Assembly (NCBI GenBank): GCA_965243285.1
Contig: OZ251537.1
Location: 1,674,001-1,738,000 of the forward strand
Source: JAHRAW01 sp965243285
GTDB taxonomy: Bacteria > Pseudomonadota > Gammaproteobacteria > Arenicellales > Poriferihabitantaceae
Length of the DNA stretch: 64,000 bases
Direction of reading: 5' to 3'
Shown here in pieces: positions 37,101 through 45,024 of this stretch; the first letter of the stretch is position 1; every line of letters starts with the position of its first letter. The position numbers and the translations under genes were made by a program. A model generated the notes under the pieces. The model worked only from the letters and a program-made list of their open reading frames with translations, was not told the origin of the DNA and ran no database searches.

Positions 37101-37317
37101 AGTAGACCTACACACGCGCATTAAAGTTACCGAGAAAAAACTCCAGGAGAAACACCCTAAGTTATTTCTGCATGCTTATGTTTGGTCGGTCACGTCGCCT
37201 AAAAATATCGGCAGCGACATCGTAATGACGAAAAATAAATTCGAAGAAAAGGGCATATATTTCAATGAAGACGGTGTGGATGGTATTAAAAAAATGTTGC
37301 AGCAGGCATTGGCATGA
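34183..37317 (+). CDS. Type III-like restriction helicase-nuclease (Res)
   Basis: 1044 residues from the ATG at 34183; a TTG at 34132, inside the mod end, is the other option. Superfamily 2 helicase motifs are Walker A SATGSGKTLL, MVDEGHLG (DEGH in place of DEAH), EYSATF, and motif VI QMFGRGIRLKG. Near the C-terminus, YPDFILWVKD followed by DILFIDPKGL resembles a PD-(D/E)XK nuclease with Asp in the usual Glu position. It would move along DNA from unmodified sites and cut. It pairs with the Mod protein upstream. It is the last gene of the accessory island; rsmJ follows after 63 bases. Confidence 0.87.
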   Translation: MTTLEKTMVLHSFMCNQFHHLNLRALLDLLSDPHGGAEVNREDGFAAAIRGRVPPSMGKNVDRYAANISAHSRTLSMSDEKGRAWKPFQYLALLFTERYLDLYFQDSALLVDKLNQWKESKWAQRGTKAAVDIPAYTVDEVRNLAFQSATGSGKTLLLHANILQYRHYLAEYGQLHKLNKIILVTPDEGLSRQHLRELQASGIPARLFTDSNADVFTRHGMLVDIIDLHKLDEKKGTKRVALDAFEDNNLVMVDEGHLGAGGKVWRKRRQQLAQNGFTFEYSATFNQAVSGGGADIKKLRNEYGKSILFDYSYRFFYGDGYGKDYHISNLQNTEDREVNHFYLLACLLTFYQQCRIYRAKIGHWQDYNLTPPLWVFLGRTVTGGKTETETDVVKIIHFLSWVQHAEAQVVAGIKRLLSGATGLCDESGADIFKHAFQHLGDASPQAVYDHIREIVFRGKGQLRIAHLTGADELQIRAGDAAPFGVINVGNAAGLYTKLEAIENRSFMLAKDAFSRPLFDDVDSNHSPVNIVIGARRFVAGWNSWRVSTMGLMHVGTGEGPQIIQMFGRGIRLKGHGMSLKRHTALAGLAAEDSEQLQLLETLNIFGLKANYMDKFKDYLLKNGIDVEHVLITVPVTKQFGKIKDLKMIKKRADAGEFQYTDTRLELPRKPDSKIHITIDRRKHLQALASADNPDHIANQSDPEKHYLEESQLGMINMQAVYHRILERKNREKWYNMSISQDAVEQLLASRDWYTLHLPIKNRQALNYFASVQEWEGLAVDLICDYAAHCWRRGRSQWEHDYIEAESLNENNANYLVEHKISVDAKEDDLIREIKKLAADIKSDQSPNVCSTDLSKGSVDLLFIKSQYHAYIPLLALYADPKKSVKITPVPLNRTEARLVSCLESVISKNNIEFIKGKTFYLMRNLSRGKGVSFFDDYAFYPDFILWVKDKNRQDILFIDPKGLARYDHKVNSKVDLHTRIKVTEKKLQEKHPKLFLHAYVWSVTSPKNIGSDIVMTKNKFEEKGIYFNEDGVDGIKKMLQQALA

Positions 37318-37380
37318 GTAGTTTTTAAAAAGTGCTGTGTATCGAAGTTTTAGTGTGGCGGTGCGGTGGGTTTATGTGCA

Positions 37381-38124
37381 ATGGATGACGCCATTTCGGT
37401 GCGCTATAACCCGGTTTTTGCGGACGAGTGTCGGCGGGTGGCGAGGGAGTTGGGGGCGGTGTTGGTGGCTGAGCATGGGGCGGCGGCGGCGTTTCATATC
37501 GAGGTGGATGGGCGGGGGTTGGCGTTGTATTGCGATGGTGATGCGGCGCCGTGGCGGGTGGATTTGGATGCGGCGCGGGTCGCAGGGGGGCGGGCAGGTG
37601 GGCGGGGTGCAGGTGGGGCGGACCCGTTGCTGCGGGCGCTGCGCGGGGCGGCCACGGTGGTGGATGCGACCGCCGGCTGGGGCGCGGATGCGGCGCATTT
37701 GGCGCGCGCCGGTTGCCGGGTGACGGCGGTGGAGAAAAATCCGCTGGCGGCGACGATGTTGTTGCACGCGCTGCAGCGCTGCAGCGATGCGGTGGTGCGG
37801 GCGCGTCTGACAGTGGTGCGCGGCGATAGTGTGGTGTATTTGCGCGATCTTGCCGCTGCTTGCGCGCCGCCGCCGGATGCGGTGTATCTCGACCCGATGT
37901 ATCCGCGCAGCGCGAAATCCGCGGCCGCCAAAAAACCCGCGGCGCTGCTGCGAAAAATCACCGGCGCCACGCCGGACAGCGCGGCCTTATTCGCCCAAGC
38001 CATGGCGGTCGCCGCCCATCGCGTGGTGGTCAAGCGTCCGCGCCGCGCGCCGCCGTTAGCGCCCGGCAAAGTCGGCGAAACCTGCGGCAAACTGGTGCGC
38101 TTCGACATCTATCATCCCCAATAG
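37381..38124 (+). CDS. rsmJ: 16S rRNA m2G1516 methyltransferase
   Basis: 247 residues from the ATG (a GTG at 37366 extends it by five). The SAM motif is VVDATAGWGADAAHLARAGC, the VEKNPLAATMLLHAL and YLDPMYPRSAKSAAAKK segments match RsmJ closely, and VVVKRPRRAPPLA lies near the end. It modifies guanine 1516 in the small ribosomal subunit RNA. A Gly/Ala/Arg-rich insertion (VAGGRAGGRGAGGA, near residue 72) looks like a local repeat expansion. Confidence 0.88.
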   Translation: MDDAISVRYNPVFADECRRVARELGAVLVAEHGAAAAFHIEVDGRGLALYCDGDAAPWRVDLDAARVAGGRAGGRGAGGADPLLRALRGAATVVDATAGWGADAAHLARAGCRVTAVEKNPLAATMLLHALQRCSDAVVRARLTVVRGDSVVYLRDLAAACAPPPDAVYLDPMYPRSAKSAAAKKPAALLRKITGATPDSAALFAQAMAVAAHRVVVKRPRRAPPLAPGKVGETCGKLVRFDIYHPQ

Positions 38125-38557
38125 CATCGGGCCAATAGCATCGGGCTGAAAACCCAATACCATACCTATCCAAACAACCCGCGCGGCAACACCATACTTA
38201 TCCCAACAACCTGAGCGCCGCATTGGACTAATACAGCGGTTTGCTCGCCCGGTCTTGGGCGGCTAATCTCGACTTCGCCCGCCCGGCGACCTAATCCACT
38301 CCTCGTGGACTTAAGTACCCGCATCCCGCCGCACCGCGCCTAGGTATTGTGCCGGGGGGATGCCATTGCCGGCTTCGCCGCCGTTCCCTGCGGTGGTCGC
38401 TCCCTTGGGCGCCGCCCGGGCTGCTCGCGCAGGCTAGTCGGTCAATCCGGCCGCCCGGCATGACCAAATTTAAGACCGACACTCATGCAGAAACTAGCTC
38501 TCCAGCAAATGCCAGGCCGATTAATCGAGGCCGATTCACCACCCGGCCGCGGCTGAG
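38125..38557. other. 433-bp gene-free, GC-rich stretch upstream of hemH
   Basis: No convincing gene. The left part has repeated pieces (catcgggc, and ataccatac--atcc twice). The right part has several short inverted repeats, such as gcccggtcttgggc. A 63-codon minus-strand frame at 38291-38482 shows no homology I recognise. It does not match tmRNA, RNase P RNA or common riboswitches by eye. It could hold a structured RNA or a promoter region. Confidence 0.4.
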
Positions 38558-39661
38558 ATGAGCGCTAACGGCATGCCTAATAATCGCCCGGCCGCGCCCG
38601 GCTGCGGGGTGTTGATCACCAATCTTGGCACTCCGGATTCTTGCAAGGTCGGCGATGTACGGCGTTTTCTGAGGGAATTTTTAGGCGACCGGCGGGTAGT
38701 GGAGTTGCCGCGACTGCTGTGGTGGTTGATCTTGAATGTGGCGGTGCTGAGCACGCGCCCTCGCCAATCGGCGCGCGCTTACGCCCAAATTTGGGGCGCC
38801 GATGGCTCGCCGCTGTTGAGCATTGCGCGCCGCCAGCAGCATAAATTGCGGCAGCGCTTGGCTGATGGTGGTTTCGGCGGCGTCGGCGTTGAACTGGGCA
38901 TGCGCTACGGCCATCCGTCCATCGCCTCGGCGCTGGCGAAATTGCGCGCTGGCGGGGCGCGCCGGCTGCTGGTGTTGCCGTTGTATCCGCAATATTGTGC
39001 CGCCACCACCGCTTCCGCCTTGGATGCGGTATACGCGGAATTGTCGCGCTGGCGGGCGTTGCCGGGGCTGCGTTTGCTCACCAGTTATCACGACAATCGC
39101 GGTTATATCGCAGCCCTGGCGGCCAGCGTGCGCGACTATCGCCGCGTCCATCCCATAGCGGAAGGCGGGATGTTGCTGATGTCTTTTCACGGCCTGCCGC
39201 AAGCCTGCGTGGACGCCGGCGACCCGTATGCGGATGAATGTCGGCAAACCGCGCGCCTGCTGGCGGCGGCGCTCGGGCTGCGCGATGACGAGTGGCGGCA
39301 GACCTTTCAATCGCGCTTCGGGCGGCGGCCGTGGCTGCAGCCCTATACCGATGAAACCTTGCTGGCTTTGGCCAAGTCCGGGGTGAGTCATGTGCACATG
39401 ATTTGCCCCGGATTCAGCGCCGATTGCTTGGAGACGCTGCACGAAATCGACCTGGAGAATCGCGACATTTTCATGCGCGCCGGCGGCGAAAATTACGGCT
39501 ATATTCCCTGCTTGAATGCGCAAGACGCGCACATCGACGCCTTGGCCGGCCTCATCGTCGACAATATGCGCGGCTGGGGCGATGGCGGCGATGGCGGCGA
39601 TGGCGGGGTGAATGCGGGTGATGCGCGCCTCGAGCGCGCTCCCATGGTGGTTGAAAAATGA
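38558..39661 (+). CDS. hemH: Ferrochelatase
   Basis: 367 residues. Inserts ferrous iron into protoporphyrin IX, the last step of heme synthesis. The N-terminal VLITNLGTPDS, the catalytic His in LLMSFHGLPQ, and the ICPGFSADCLETLHEID segment with the conserved Glu are all present. The C-terminus ends in a GDGGDGGDGGVNAG tail, another simple-sequence expansion. The next gene encodes a chelatase of the CbiX/SirB type, so the pair may both deal with tetrapyrrole metalation. Confidence 0.95.
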   Translation: MSANGMPNNRPAAPGCGVLITNLGTPDSCKVGDVRRFLREFLGDRRVVELPRLLWWLILNVAVLSTRPRQSARAYAQIWGADGSPLLSIARRQQHKLRQRLADGGFGGVGVELGMRYGHPSIASALAKLRAGGARRLLVLPLYPQYCAATTASALDAVYAELSRWRALPGLRLLTSYHDNRGYIAALAASVRDYRRVHPIAEGGMLLMSFHGLPQACVDAGDPYADECRQTARLLAAALGLRDDEWRQTFQSRFGRRPWLQPYTDETLLALAKSGVSHVHMICPGFSADCLETLHEIDLENRDIFMRAGGENYGYIPCLNAQDAHIDALAGLIVDNMRGWGDGGDGGDGGVNAGDARLERAPMVVEK

Positions 39662-39685
39662 TGCTGATTTAGGGGGAATCTCAAC

Positions 39686-40069
39686 ATGAAGGCCCTGTTG
39701 TTAGTCGCCCACGGCAGTCGGCGGCAGTCATCCAACGATGAAATTTGCGCCCTGGCGTCGCGCCTTCGCAGCGGCGGATTATTCGACTTGTTCGATTTGG
39801 TGCAACACGCCTTCCTCGAAATGGCGGCGCCGAACATCAGCGAAGGTGGCGAAAAATTGATCGCCGCCGGCGCCGATGACATCATCGTATTGCCCTATTT
39901 TCTGGCCGCCGGGCAGCATGTGAGTGCCGACCTGACCGCCGCCACGGCGCGCATCGTGCGGCAACATCGCGCGGTGCGCATCACCCACGCCCCGCACCTC
40001 GGCGCCGCCAGCGGCATGGACGCGCTGATCGCCACGCATTTGCGCGCCAACCTGCTGACCAATCCATAA
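39686..40069 (+). CDS. CbiX/SirB-type chelatase, single-domain
   Basis: 127 residues, the size of a short single-domain CbiX. The metal-binding His is in LLVAHGSRRQSSNDE, and the second conserved segment is VLPYFLAAGQHVSADL. Family members insert cobalt or iron into sirohydrochlorin; short forms may form dimers. It follows hemH by 24 bases on the same strand and is probably in its operon. Confidence 0.85.
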   Translation: MKALLLVAHGSRRQSSNDEICALASRLRSGGLFDLFDLVQHAFLEMAAPNISEGGEKLIAAGADDIIVLPYFLAAGQHVSADLTAATARIVRQHRAVRITHAPHLGAASGMDALIATHLRANLLTNP

Positions 40070-40112
40070 ATCGCGCCGCCGATGCCAGGCGGCGACCTTC
40101 CATTCCCTAAAT

Positions 40113-40490
40113 CTATTCCACCACCTGATAAAAAGTTTCGCCTGGCTTGATGAGGCCGAATTTTGAGCGCGCCGTCGTCTCCACGGTCTCCCCCCCTTCT
40201 TTGAGGTCTACCACTTCGGCCAGCAATTTGTCGTTGCCGTGCTGCAAGGCGGCGCTTCCTTGGTGAATGGCGGCCGTGGCTTGGGTCAATCGATACCAAT
40301 CGAACAAGTTTTTGTCGCCGAACCACAGCGCGTATTGCACCATCAGCAACAGCCCGGCGAGTACCATGCCGAGCAGTTTCATGCCGGTGTGCGCTAGGCC
40401 ACCGCCATGGGGTGCGCTGGCGGCGGTTTTTCTTTTCATGCCGATGGAGTTTTTAGCCGATTGGGCGCGGCCGGCAGCGTTATATTTCAT
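40113..40490 (-). CDS. ftsB: Cell division protein FtsB
   Basis: Up to 125 residues; typical FtsB is near 100, so a start at the ATG 40439 or 40382 is possible. There is one transmembrane helix (LLGMVLAGLLLMVQYALWFG), then a coiled-coil stretch and the conserved tail RSKFGLIKPGETFYQVVE. It joins FtsL and FtsQ in the divisome. Its place directly downstream of eno is conserved in gammaproteobacteria. Confidence 0.88.
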   Translation of the reverse strand: MKYNAAGRAQSAKNSIGMKRKTAASAPHGGGLAHTGMKLLGMVLAGLLLMVQYALWFGDKNLFDWYRLTQATAAIHQGSAALQHGNDKLLAEVVDLKEGGETVETTARSKFGLIKPGETFYQVVE

Positions 40491-40509
40491 CGCCCAGGCG
40501 GCAGTGGAT

Positions 40510-41820
40510 TCATCGAAGGTTAGAAAACGCCGCCCGCCCCGGGTAGCGCGCCTGGTCGCCTAACGCTTGCTCGATTTGCAGCAAACGATTGTATTTCGCC
40601 ACGCGCTCGGAGCGGCACAGCGAGCCGGTTTTTATCTGCCCAGCGGCGCATGCCACCGCTAAATCGGCGATGGTGGTGTCTTCGGTCTCGCCCGAGCGAT
40701 GGGAGATGGTGGCGCAATAGCCAGCCGCCTGCGCCATTTTAATGGCGCAGGCGGTCTCGCTCAAAGTGCCGATTTGGTTGAACTTGATGAGGATGGAATT
40801 GCCGATGCCGGCCGCGATGCCCTTTTTCAGCAGCGCCGGGTTGGTGACGAACACATCATCGCCGGTGAGTTGCAGCCGCCCGCCTAAGCGTTCGGTCAGC
40901 ACCCGCCAGCCGTCCCAATCCGCTTCGTCCATGCCGTCTTCGATGCTGATGATGGGATATTTTCGCGCCCAATTATCGAGATAGTCGGTGAATTCCGCCG
41001 CCGTCAGCGCCAACCCTTCGGCCGCCAAATGGTATTTGCCATCGCGATAAAACTCGGTGCTGGCGGCGTCTAAGCCAATCATCACTTGCTCGCCGGGGCG
41101 ATAGCCGGCGGCTTCGATGGCGCGCATAATCAGCCCGAGGGCTGCTTCATTGGATTGGCATTGCGGCGCGAAACCGCCCTCATCGCCCACTGCGGTGCTT
41201 AAATTCTCCGCTTGCAGCACTTTTTTCAGGGTATGGAATATTTCCACGCCGCAGCGCAGCGCCTCACCAAAGCGCGAAAATCCCACCGGCAACACCATGA
41301 ATTCTTGAAAGTCGATGGCGTTATCGGCGTGGGCGCCGCCGTTTATGATGTTCATTTGCGGCACTGGCAAGCAAAAATCGCCGGCCTCGGCATGGCCGAA
41401 TAAACCGCCAAGGTGTTCGTATAACGCCACGCCGCGCGCCGCCGCCGCCGCATGCGCCGCCGCCAACGAGGCCCCGAGCAAGGCATTGGCGCCGAGCCGA
41501 CTTTTGTTTTCGCGGCCGTCTAACTCGAGCAAAGCGCTATCGATGGCGGCTTGGTCGGCGGCATCCTCCCCCCGCAAACGCCGCTGAATTTCGCCATTCA
41601 CATTGCCCACCGCCGCCAACACCCCGCGCCCCAAATACCGCGCGGCATCGCCATCGCGCAATTCCAGCGCCTCGAGCGAGCCGGTAGAAGCCCCGGACGG
41701 CGCCATGGCCACGCCGCTGGCGCCGCCCGAGAGCGTCACTTGCACCGCCACTGTCGGGTTGCCACGGGAATCTAAAACCTCTCGGGCGGCGATGTTAGTG
41801 ATGTTAGTTCGGTTGGGCAT
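40510..41820 (-). CDS. eno: Enolase
   Basis: 436 residues from the ATG at 41820 (a longer frame to 41868 adds 16 unlikely residues). Converts 2-phosphoglycerate to phosphoenolpyruvate. Motifs include EVLDSRGNPTV at the start, VGDEGGFAP, the SIEDGMDEADWDGW metal-ligand segment, ILIKFNQIGT with the catalytic Lys, and SHRSGETEDT. In many relatives it directly follows pyrG/kdsA; here an R-M pair lies between, so it needs its own promoter or read-through. Confidence 0.96.
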   Translation of the reverse strand: MPNRTNITNIAAREVLDSRGNPTVAVQVTLSGGASGVAMAPSGASTGSLEALELRDGDAARYLGRGVLAAVGNVNGEIQRRLRGEDAADQAAIDSALLELDGRENKSRLGANALLGASLAAAHAAAAARGVALYEHLGGLFGHAEAGDFCLPVPQMNIINGGAHADNAIDFQEFMVLPVGFSRFGEALRCGVEIFHTLKKVLQAENLSTAVGDEGGFAPQCQSNEAALGLIMRAIEAAGYRPGEQVMIGLDAASTEFYRDGKYHLAAEGLALTAAEFTDYLDNWARKYPIISIEDGMDEADWDGWRVLTERLGGRLQLTGDDVFVTNPALLKKGIAAGIGNSILIKFNQIGTLSETACAIKMAQAAGYCATISHRSGETEDTTIADLAVACAAGQIKTGSLCRSERVAKYNRLLQIEQALGDQARYPGRAAFSNLR

Positions 41821-41891
41821 TCGCTTTTCGATGTAGTTGAAGTTAATGATCACACTGCAACTTGCCATGTCACTACGAATGGCAAGTCACT

Positions 41892-41957
41892 CTGTGTTAG
41901 TTCTGTGTTAGTTCTGTGTTAGTTCTGTGTTAGTTCTGCGTTAGTTATATATTAGTT
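41892..41957. repeat. 11-bp tandem repeat, six units
   Basis: Unit ctgtgttagtt, four exact copies, then ctgcgttagtt and atatattagtt. It lies between enolase and the endonuclease gene, upstream of both the eno start and the end of the inserted module. The period is close to one helical turn. Confidence 0.9.
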
Positions 41958-41977
41958 AAATTCAGGCATTAACACAC

Positions 41978-43096
41978 TCAAAATTTACTAACAATCGAAT
42001 CTATATCTTTAATCGATTGGAAAATTTTGTTAATCGGCGCAAAGCAGTCTATTCCGTAAAGATAACGCAATTCTTGAACGATGTCCTCGTATAAATTAAC
42101 AGTAAATAAAAAATTCACTAGTTCTTCTCGCGGCGATAAATCTAAGCAGGTTTGCAAGTTTTTTTCTTGCATCTGCGTCAAATAAACGGATATTTTTTGC
42201 ATCGCATCGACAAAAGCGCGCAGCGTGTTGTCCTCGAGATTGTTTGCTCCCCCATAGAGAAAATCAAGCGAATAGAGTAATCCGGCAACCTCCTTAGAGT
42301 TCAATTTACCGCAGCAAAAACTTGAGCCGTATACCAACCATAGTGAATAATTGGTTGGATATTTGCCAATTTGTTCCATTAAAAAACATGTTTCATAAAA
42401 TCCACTTAATGTTTTCGGAATAATTTTAAATTCATGGTTTGTATCGATAATTTTTTGCAGATTATCGGACAAATTTTTCTTCTTGCTTTGAATAAATTCT
42501 AATTGAATATCAAGCAATTTGTTTTTGATATCAATCATCTTTGTTACTTGACTCAATTTTTTGTCGAAGGTAAAAATTTTGTTAAATACATCTTGTGGCA
42601 CCCTGAAGGCAGGACTGTTGCCCCACGCCGGAACCCCCGCTTCTTTGCCATGCTGCATTACCCATTGTGGCGTGAAAATAGCAAACTTATTTGACGGCTT
42701 TATGATATACAAAAATTCTCTATCCACATGGACAACTCTCGTGCCTTTAATTTTTTTTCCGACTTTAGAAACCTTAAAATCATAAAATTTTAGATCGGCA
42801 TCACTGGAGTATTGAAATTCAAACTGGCGCTTGCTGCCATCCACATGAGCAACATAATCAGGCTCACCTGATATTCTCCCTCTTCTTAGAAACCAAATAT
42901 GCGCATCGCCGCCGCTTTTTTCCAGCGTTACATTATCAGTGTCGTACAATGCTTTAAGCATTTCTTCAAACCAATTTTTTATTTCGAGTTCGGCTATCGC
43001 CTTCTTTTTCATGTCGCAACGATACTCGAGATAAGTTCTCGATTTTATATCGCTTGATTGCGCGTATACCACCTTTGAGTCGACGATCTTATTCAT
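41978..43096 (-). CDS. Putative type II restriction endonuclease
   Basis: 372 residues, very AT-rich compared with eno and kdsA. I do not recognise a named family, but it starts in an ATGA overlap with the stop of a DNA methyltransferase gene, which is the usual place for the partner nuclease. A candidate active site is GEPDYVAHVDGSKRQFEFQ (residues about 77-95), a PD...ExQ arrangement with Gln instead of Lys. The rest is mostly helical, with no membrane segment. It would cut the site protected by the methyltransferase at 43093. Specificity unknown. Confidence 0.65.
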   Translation of the reverse strand: MNKIVDSKVVYAQSSDIKSRTYLEYRCDMKKKAIAELEIKNWFEEMLKALYDTDNVTLEKSGGDAHIWFLRRGRISGEPDYVAHVDGSKRQFEFQYSSDADLKFYDFKVSKVGKKIKGTRVVHVDREFLYIIKPSNKFAIFTPQWVMQHGKEAGVPAWGNSPAFRVPQDVFNKIFTFDKKLSQVTKMIDIKNKLLDIQLEFIQSKKKNLSDNLQKIIDTNHEFKIIPKTLSGFYETCFLMEQIGKYPTNYSLWLVYGSSFCCGKLNSKEVAGLLYSLDFLYGGANNLEDNTLRAFVDAMQKISVYLTQMQEKNLQTCLDLSPREELVNFLFTVNLYEDIVQELRYLYGIDCFAPINKIFQSIKDIDSIVSKF

Positions 43097-44124
43097 ATCA
43101 ATTTATCATTCTCAATATTGAGTCTCTCTTTGGCATATTGCAAAAAAGTCTCATTTAACTCATACCCTATGGCGTTGCGTTTTTCCAATGCTGCCGCCAC
43201 CAGCGTGGTGCCACTTCCACAGAAAGGATCTAAAATCGTTTCATCTACAAAACTATAGGCTTTGATCAACCGCATCGGCAATTCCACTGGAAATGGCGCG
43301 ACATGGATTCTATTGTCACCGCTTTTTTCAGGTTTCATTGTCCAGACATCGGAGTTTTTAAGCGACAACCAAAAATCCTTGTTTAGTTTTGATTGTTCTT
43401 TGTTTTTTTGGTTTATATGCGCGTATTTTTTCACTCCTGATTTTTCTGGTTTGTGAAATTCCAAAATAAATTCGTGCATATTGTTGATTAATATCCCACC
43501 AGGATAGGGATAAGTGCCGAAATGGGCGCGCACGCCATTCGTTTTGTGCCAAATAATATCTCGCTTGAAAATAAAACCTGTTTTCTCGCATAAATCGATA
43601 GATTTCCCCACTAAATTCAAGGTTCTATAACTATTCTTATCTTTAATTGGTAAGTTCATGATGTTGAGAAAAAATTTCCTTCCGCTTTGTAACACACGAA
43701 ACACTTCCGCCCATACCTTGCCAATTTCCACAAACCATTCTTCTAAATCATGGATATTGCCTAAATCATTGTCAGCGTTTTCCGAGTACATCTTTGCGTT
43801 GAAATAGGGCGGCGAAGTGATCACCAAGTGCACACTATTGTCATTCAAGCAATTCATTTGTCGAGAATCACCAAGGTATAATTTTTGTTCTGTATTTTTA
43901 ATTTTCAATACAGTTTCATCTTCAATTTTTACGGTTTTTTTAGGATTTCCCGGAATTTTAATTTTTTTCACCTGGCTAAGTGAAAAGCGATATTGCCCAC
44001 TTGTCGACTTATAACTATTCAATGTATTGCACCGAGCAAGGTTATGAACATCCTTGACCGCAATGCCTAAGTAGGCCGCAACTTCCCCCACTGACAAGTA
44101 ACTTCTGGATGCATAATCTTTCAT
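43093..44124 (-). CDS. Type II DNA methyltransferase with N-terminal helix-turn-helix
   Basis: 343 residues from the ATG at 44124 (a TTG at 44148 is in frame). The first 50 residues (YLSVGEVAAYLGIAVKDVHN) resemble an excisionase/MerR-like helix-turn-helix. The catalytic motif is VITSPPYFNAKMY, and the SAM motif DPFCGSGTTLVAAALE is near the C-terminus, the beta order often seen in N4-cytosine enzymes. The DNA-binding domain could let the enzyme control its own operon (inference). Strongly AT-rich; with the nuclease it forms a module inserted between kdsA and eno. Confidence 0.85.
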   Translation of the reverse strand: MKDYASRSYLSVGEVAAYLGIAVKDVHNLARCNTLNSYKSTSGQYRFSLSQVKKIKIPGNPKKTVKIEDETVLKIKNTEQKLYLGDSRQMNCLNDNSVHLVITSPPYFNAKMYSENADNDLGNIHDLEEWFVEIGKVWAEVFRVLQSGRKFFLNIMNLPIKDKNSYRTLNLVGKSIDLCEKTGFIFKRDIIWHKTNGVRAHFGTYPYPGGILINNMHEFILEFHKPEKSGVKKYAHINQKNKEQSKLNKDFWLSLKNSDVWTMKPEKSGDNRIHVAPFPVELPMRLIKAYSFVDETILDPFCGSGTTLVAAALEKRNAIGYELNETFLQYAKERLNIENDKLI

Positions 44125-44157
44125 GGTGGGAATGCCCAATCGATGCAATAAAATAAC

Positions 44158-45024
44158 TCAGAAGTTTTCGCCCAAGGATTTCGCGGCGCGGTCTAAGGCG
44201 AGTAAATCGGTGAGTAATTGCGTCATGCGGTCTAAGGGCCAGGCGTTGGGGCCGTCGCTCCAAGCGTTATCCGGGTCGGGGTGGGTTTCCATAAATAGGC
44301 CGTGGATGCCGATGGCGACCGCGGCGCGCGCCAATACGGGCACGAATTCGCGTTGGCCGCCGGATTTGCCGTCGGCGCCGCCGGGCAATTGCACCGAATG
44401 GGTGGCGTCGAACACCACCGTGCAGGCGGTGGATTTGAGAATCGCCAGGCTGCGCATATCCACCACCAGATTGTTGTAGCCGAAGGATGAGCCGCGCTCG
44501 CACACCATGAGCGGCGCCGCCGGCGCGGAAGTTGGCGCTGCGGTCGCGGCGGCGGTTTGCGCGGCGCTAGCCTTTGCCACCACATGGTGCATTTCATGGG
44601 GCGATAAAAACTGCCCTTTTTTGATGTTGACCGGCTTGCCGCAGCGCGCCGCGGCCTCGATTAAATCGGTTTGGCGACATAAAAATGCCGGGGTTTGCAA
44701 CACATCCACCACTTGCGCGGCGGCCGCGACATCGTCTACCGAATGCACATCGGTGAGCACCGGCACATCCACCTCGCGCCTCACTTTGGCGAGAATTTCC
44801 AAGCCCTCATCGCGCCCCGGACCGCGCGCCGAGGTGCTTGAGGTGCGATTCGCCTTATCGAAGGAGGATTTATAAATGAACGGCACGCCGAGTTGCTCGG
44901 TGATGGCGCGCAACCGCGTCGCCGTGGACATCGCCATGGCTTCGGATTCGATCACGCACGGGCCGGCGATCAAAAAAAACGGCGCGGTGGCCGAGGGGGT
45001 ATTAGTGAGATTCGGTAATTTCAT
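44158..45024 (-). CDS. kdsA: KDO-8-phosphate synthase
   Basis: 288 residues from the ATG at 45024, which lies inside the end of pyrG (23-base overlap). Condenses arabinose-5-phosphate with phosphoenolpyruvate for the lipopolysaccharide inner core. Conserved segments: FIYKSSFDKANRTS, PVLTDVHSVDD, TPAFLCRQTDLIEAA, NIKKGQFLSP, ERGSSFGYNNLVVDMR and METHPDPDNAWSDGPNAWPL. A 14-residue Ala/Thr/Pro-rich insertion (AAQTAAATAAPTSAPA, near residue 155) is absent from the E. coli enzyme. The presence of this gene implies a Gram-negative envelope with LPS. Confidence 0.94.
   Translation of the reverse strand: MKLPNLTNTPSATAPFFLIAGPCVIESEAMAMSTATRLRAITEQLGVPFIYKSSFDKANRTSSTSARGPGRDEGLEILAKVRREVDVPVLTDVHSVDDVAAAAQVVDVLQTPAFLCRQTDLIEAAARCGKPVNIKKGQFLSPHEMHHVVAKASAAQTAAATAAPTSAPAAPLMVCERGSSFGYNNLVVDMRSLAILKSTACTVVFDATHSVQLPGGADGKSGGQREFVPVLARAAVAIGIHGLFMETHPDPDNAWSDGPNAWPLDRMTQLLTDLLALDRAAKSLGENF

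Noticed and set aside
31008..37317. BREX or DISARM assignment for the Mod/Res pair
   Set aside because: No pglZ-, brxC-, brxL- or drmA/B-like gene is present nearby; the two-gene methylase plus helicase-nuclease layout fits type III-like R-M better.
38291..38482. 63-codon minus-strand frame upstream of hemH
   Set aside because: No homology recognised and Arg/Gly-rich composition expected from GC-rich noncoding DNA.
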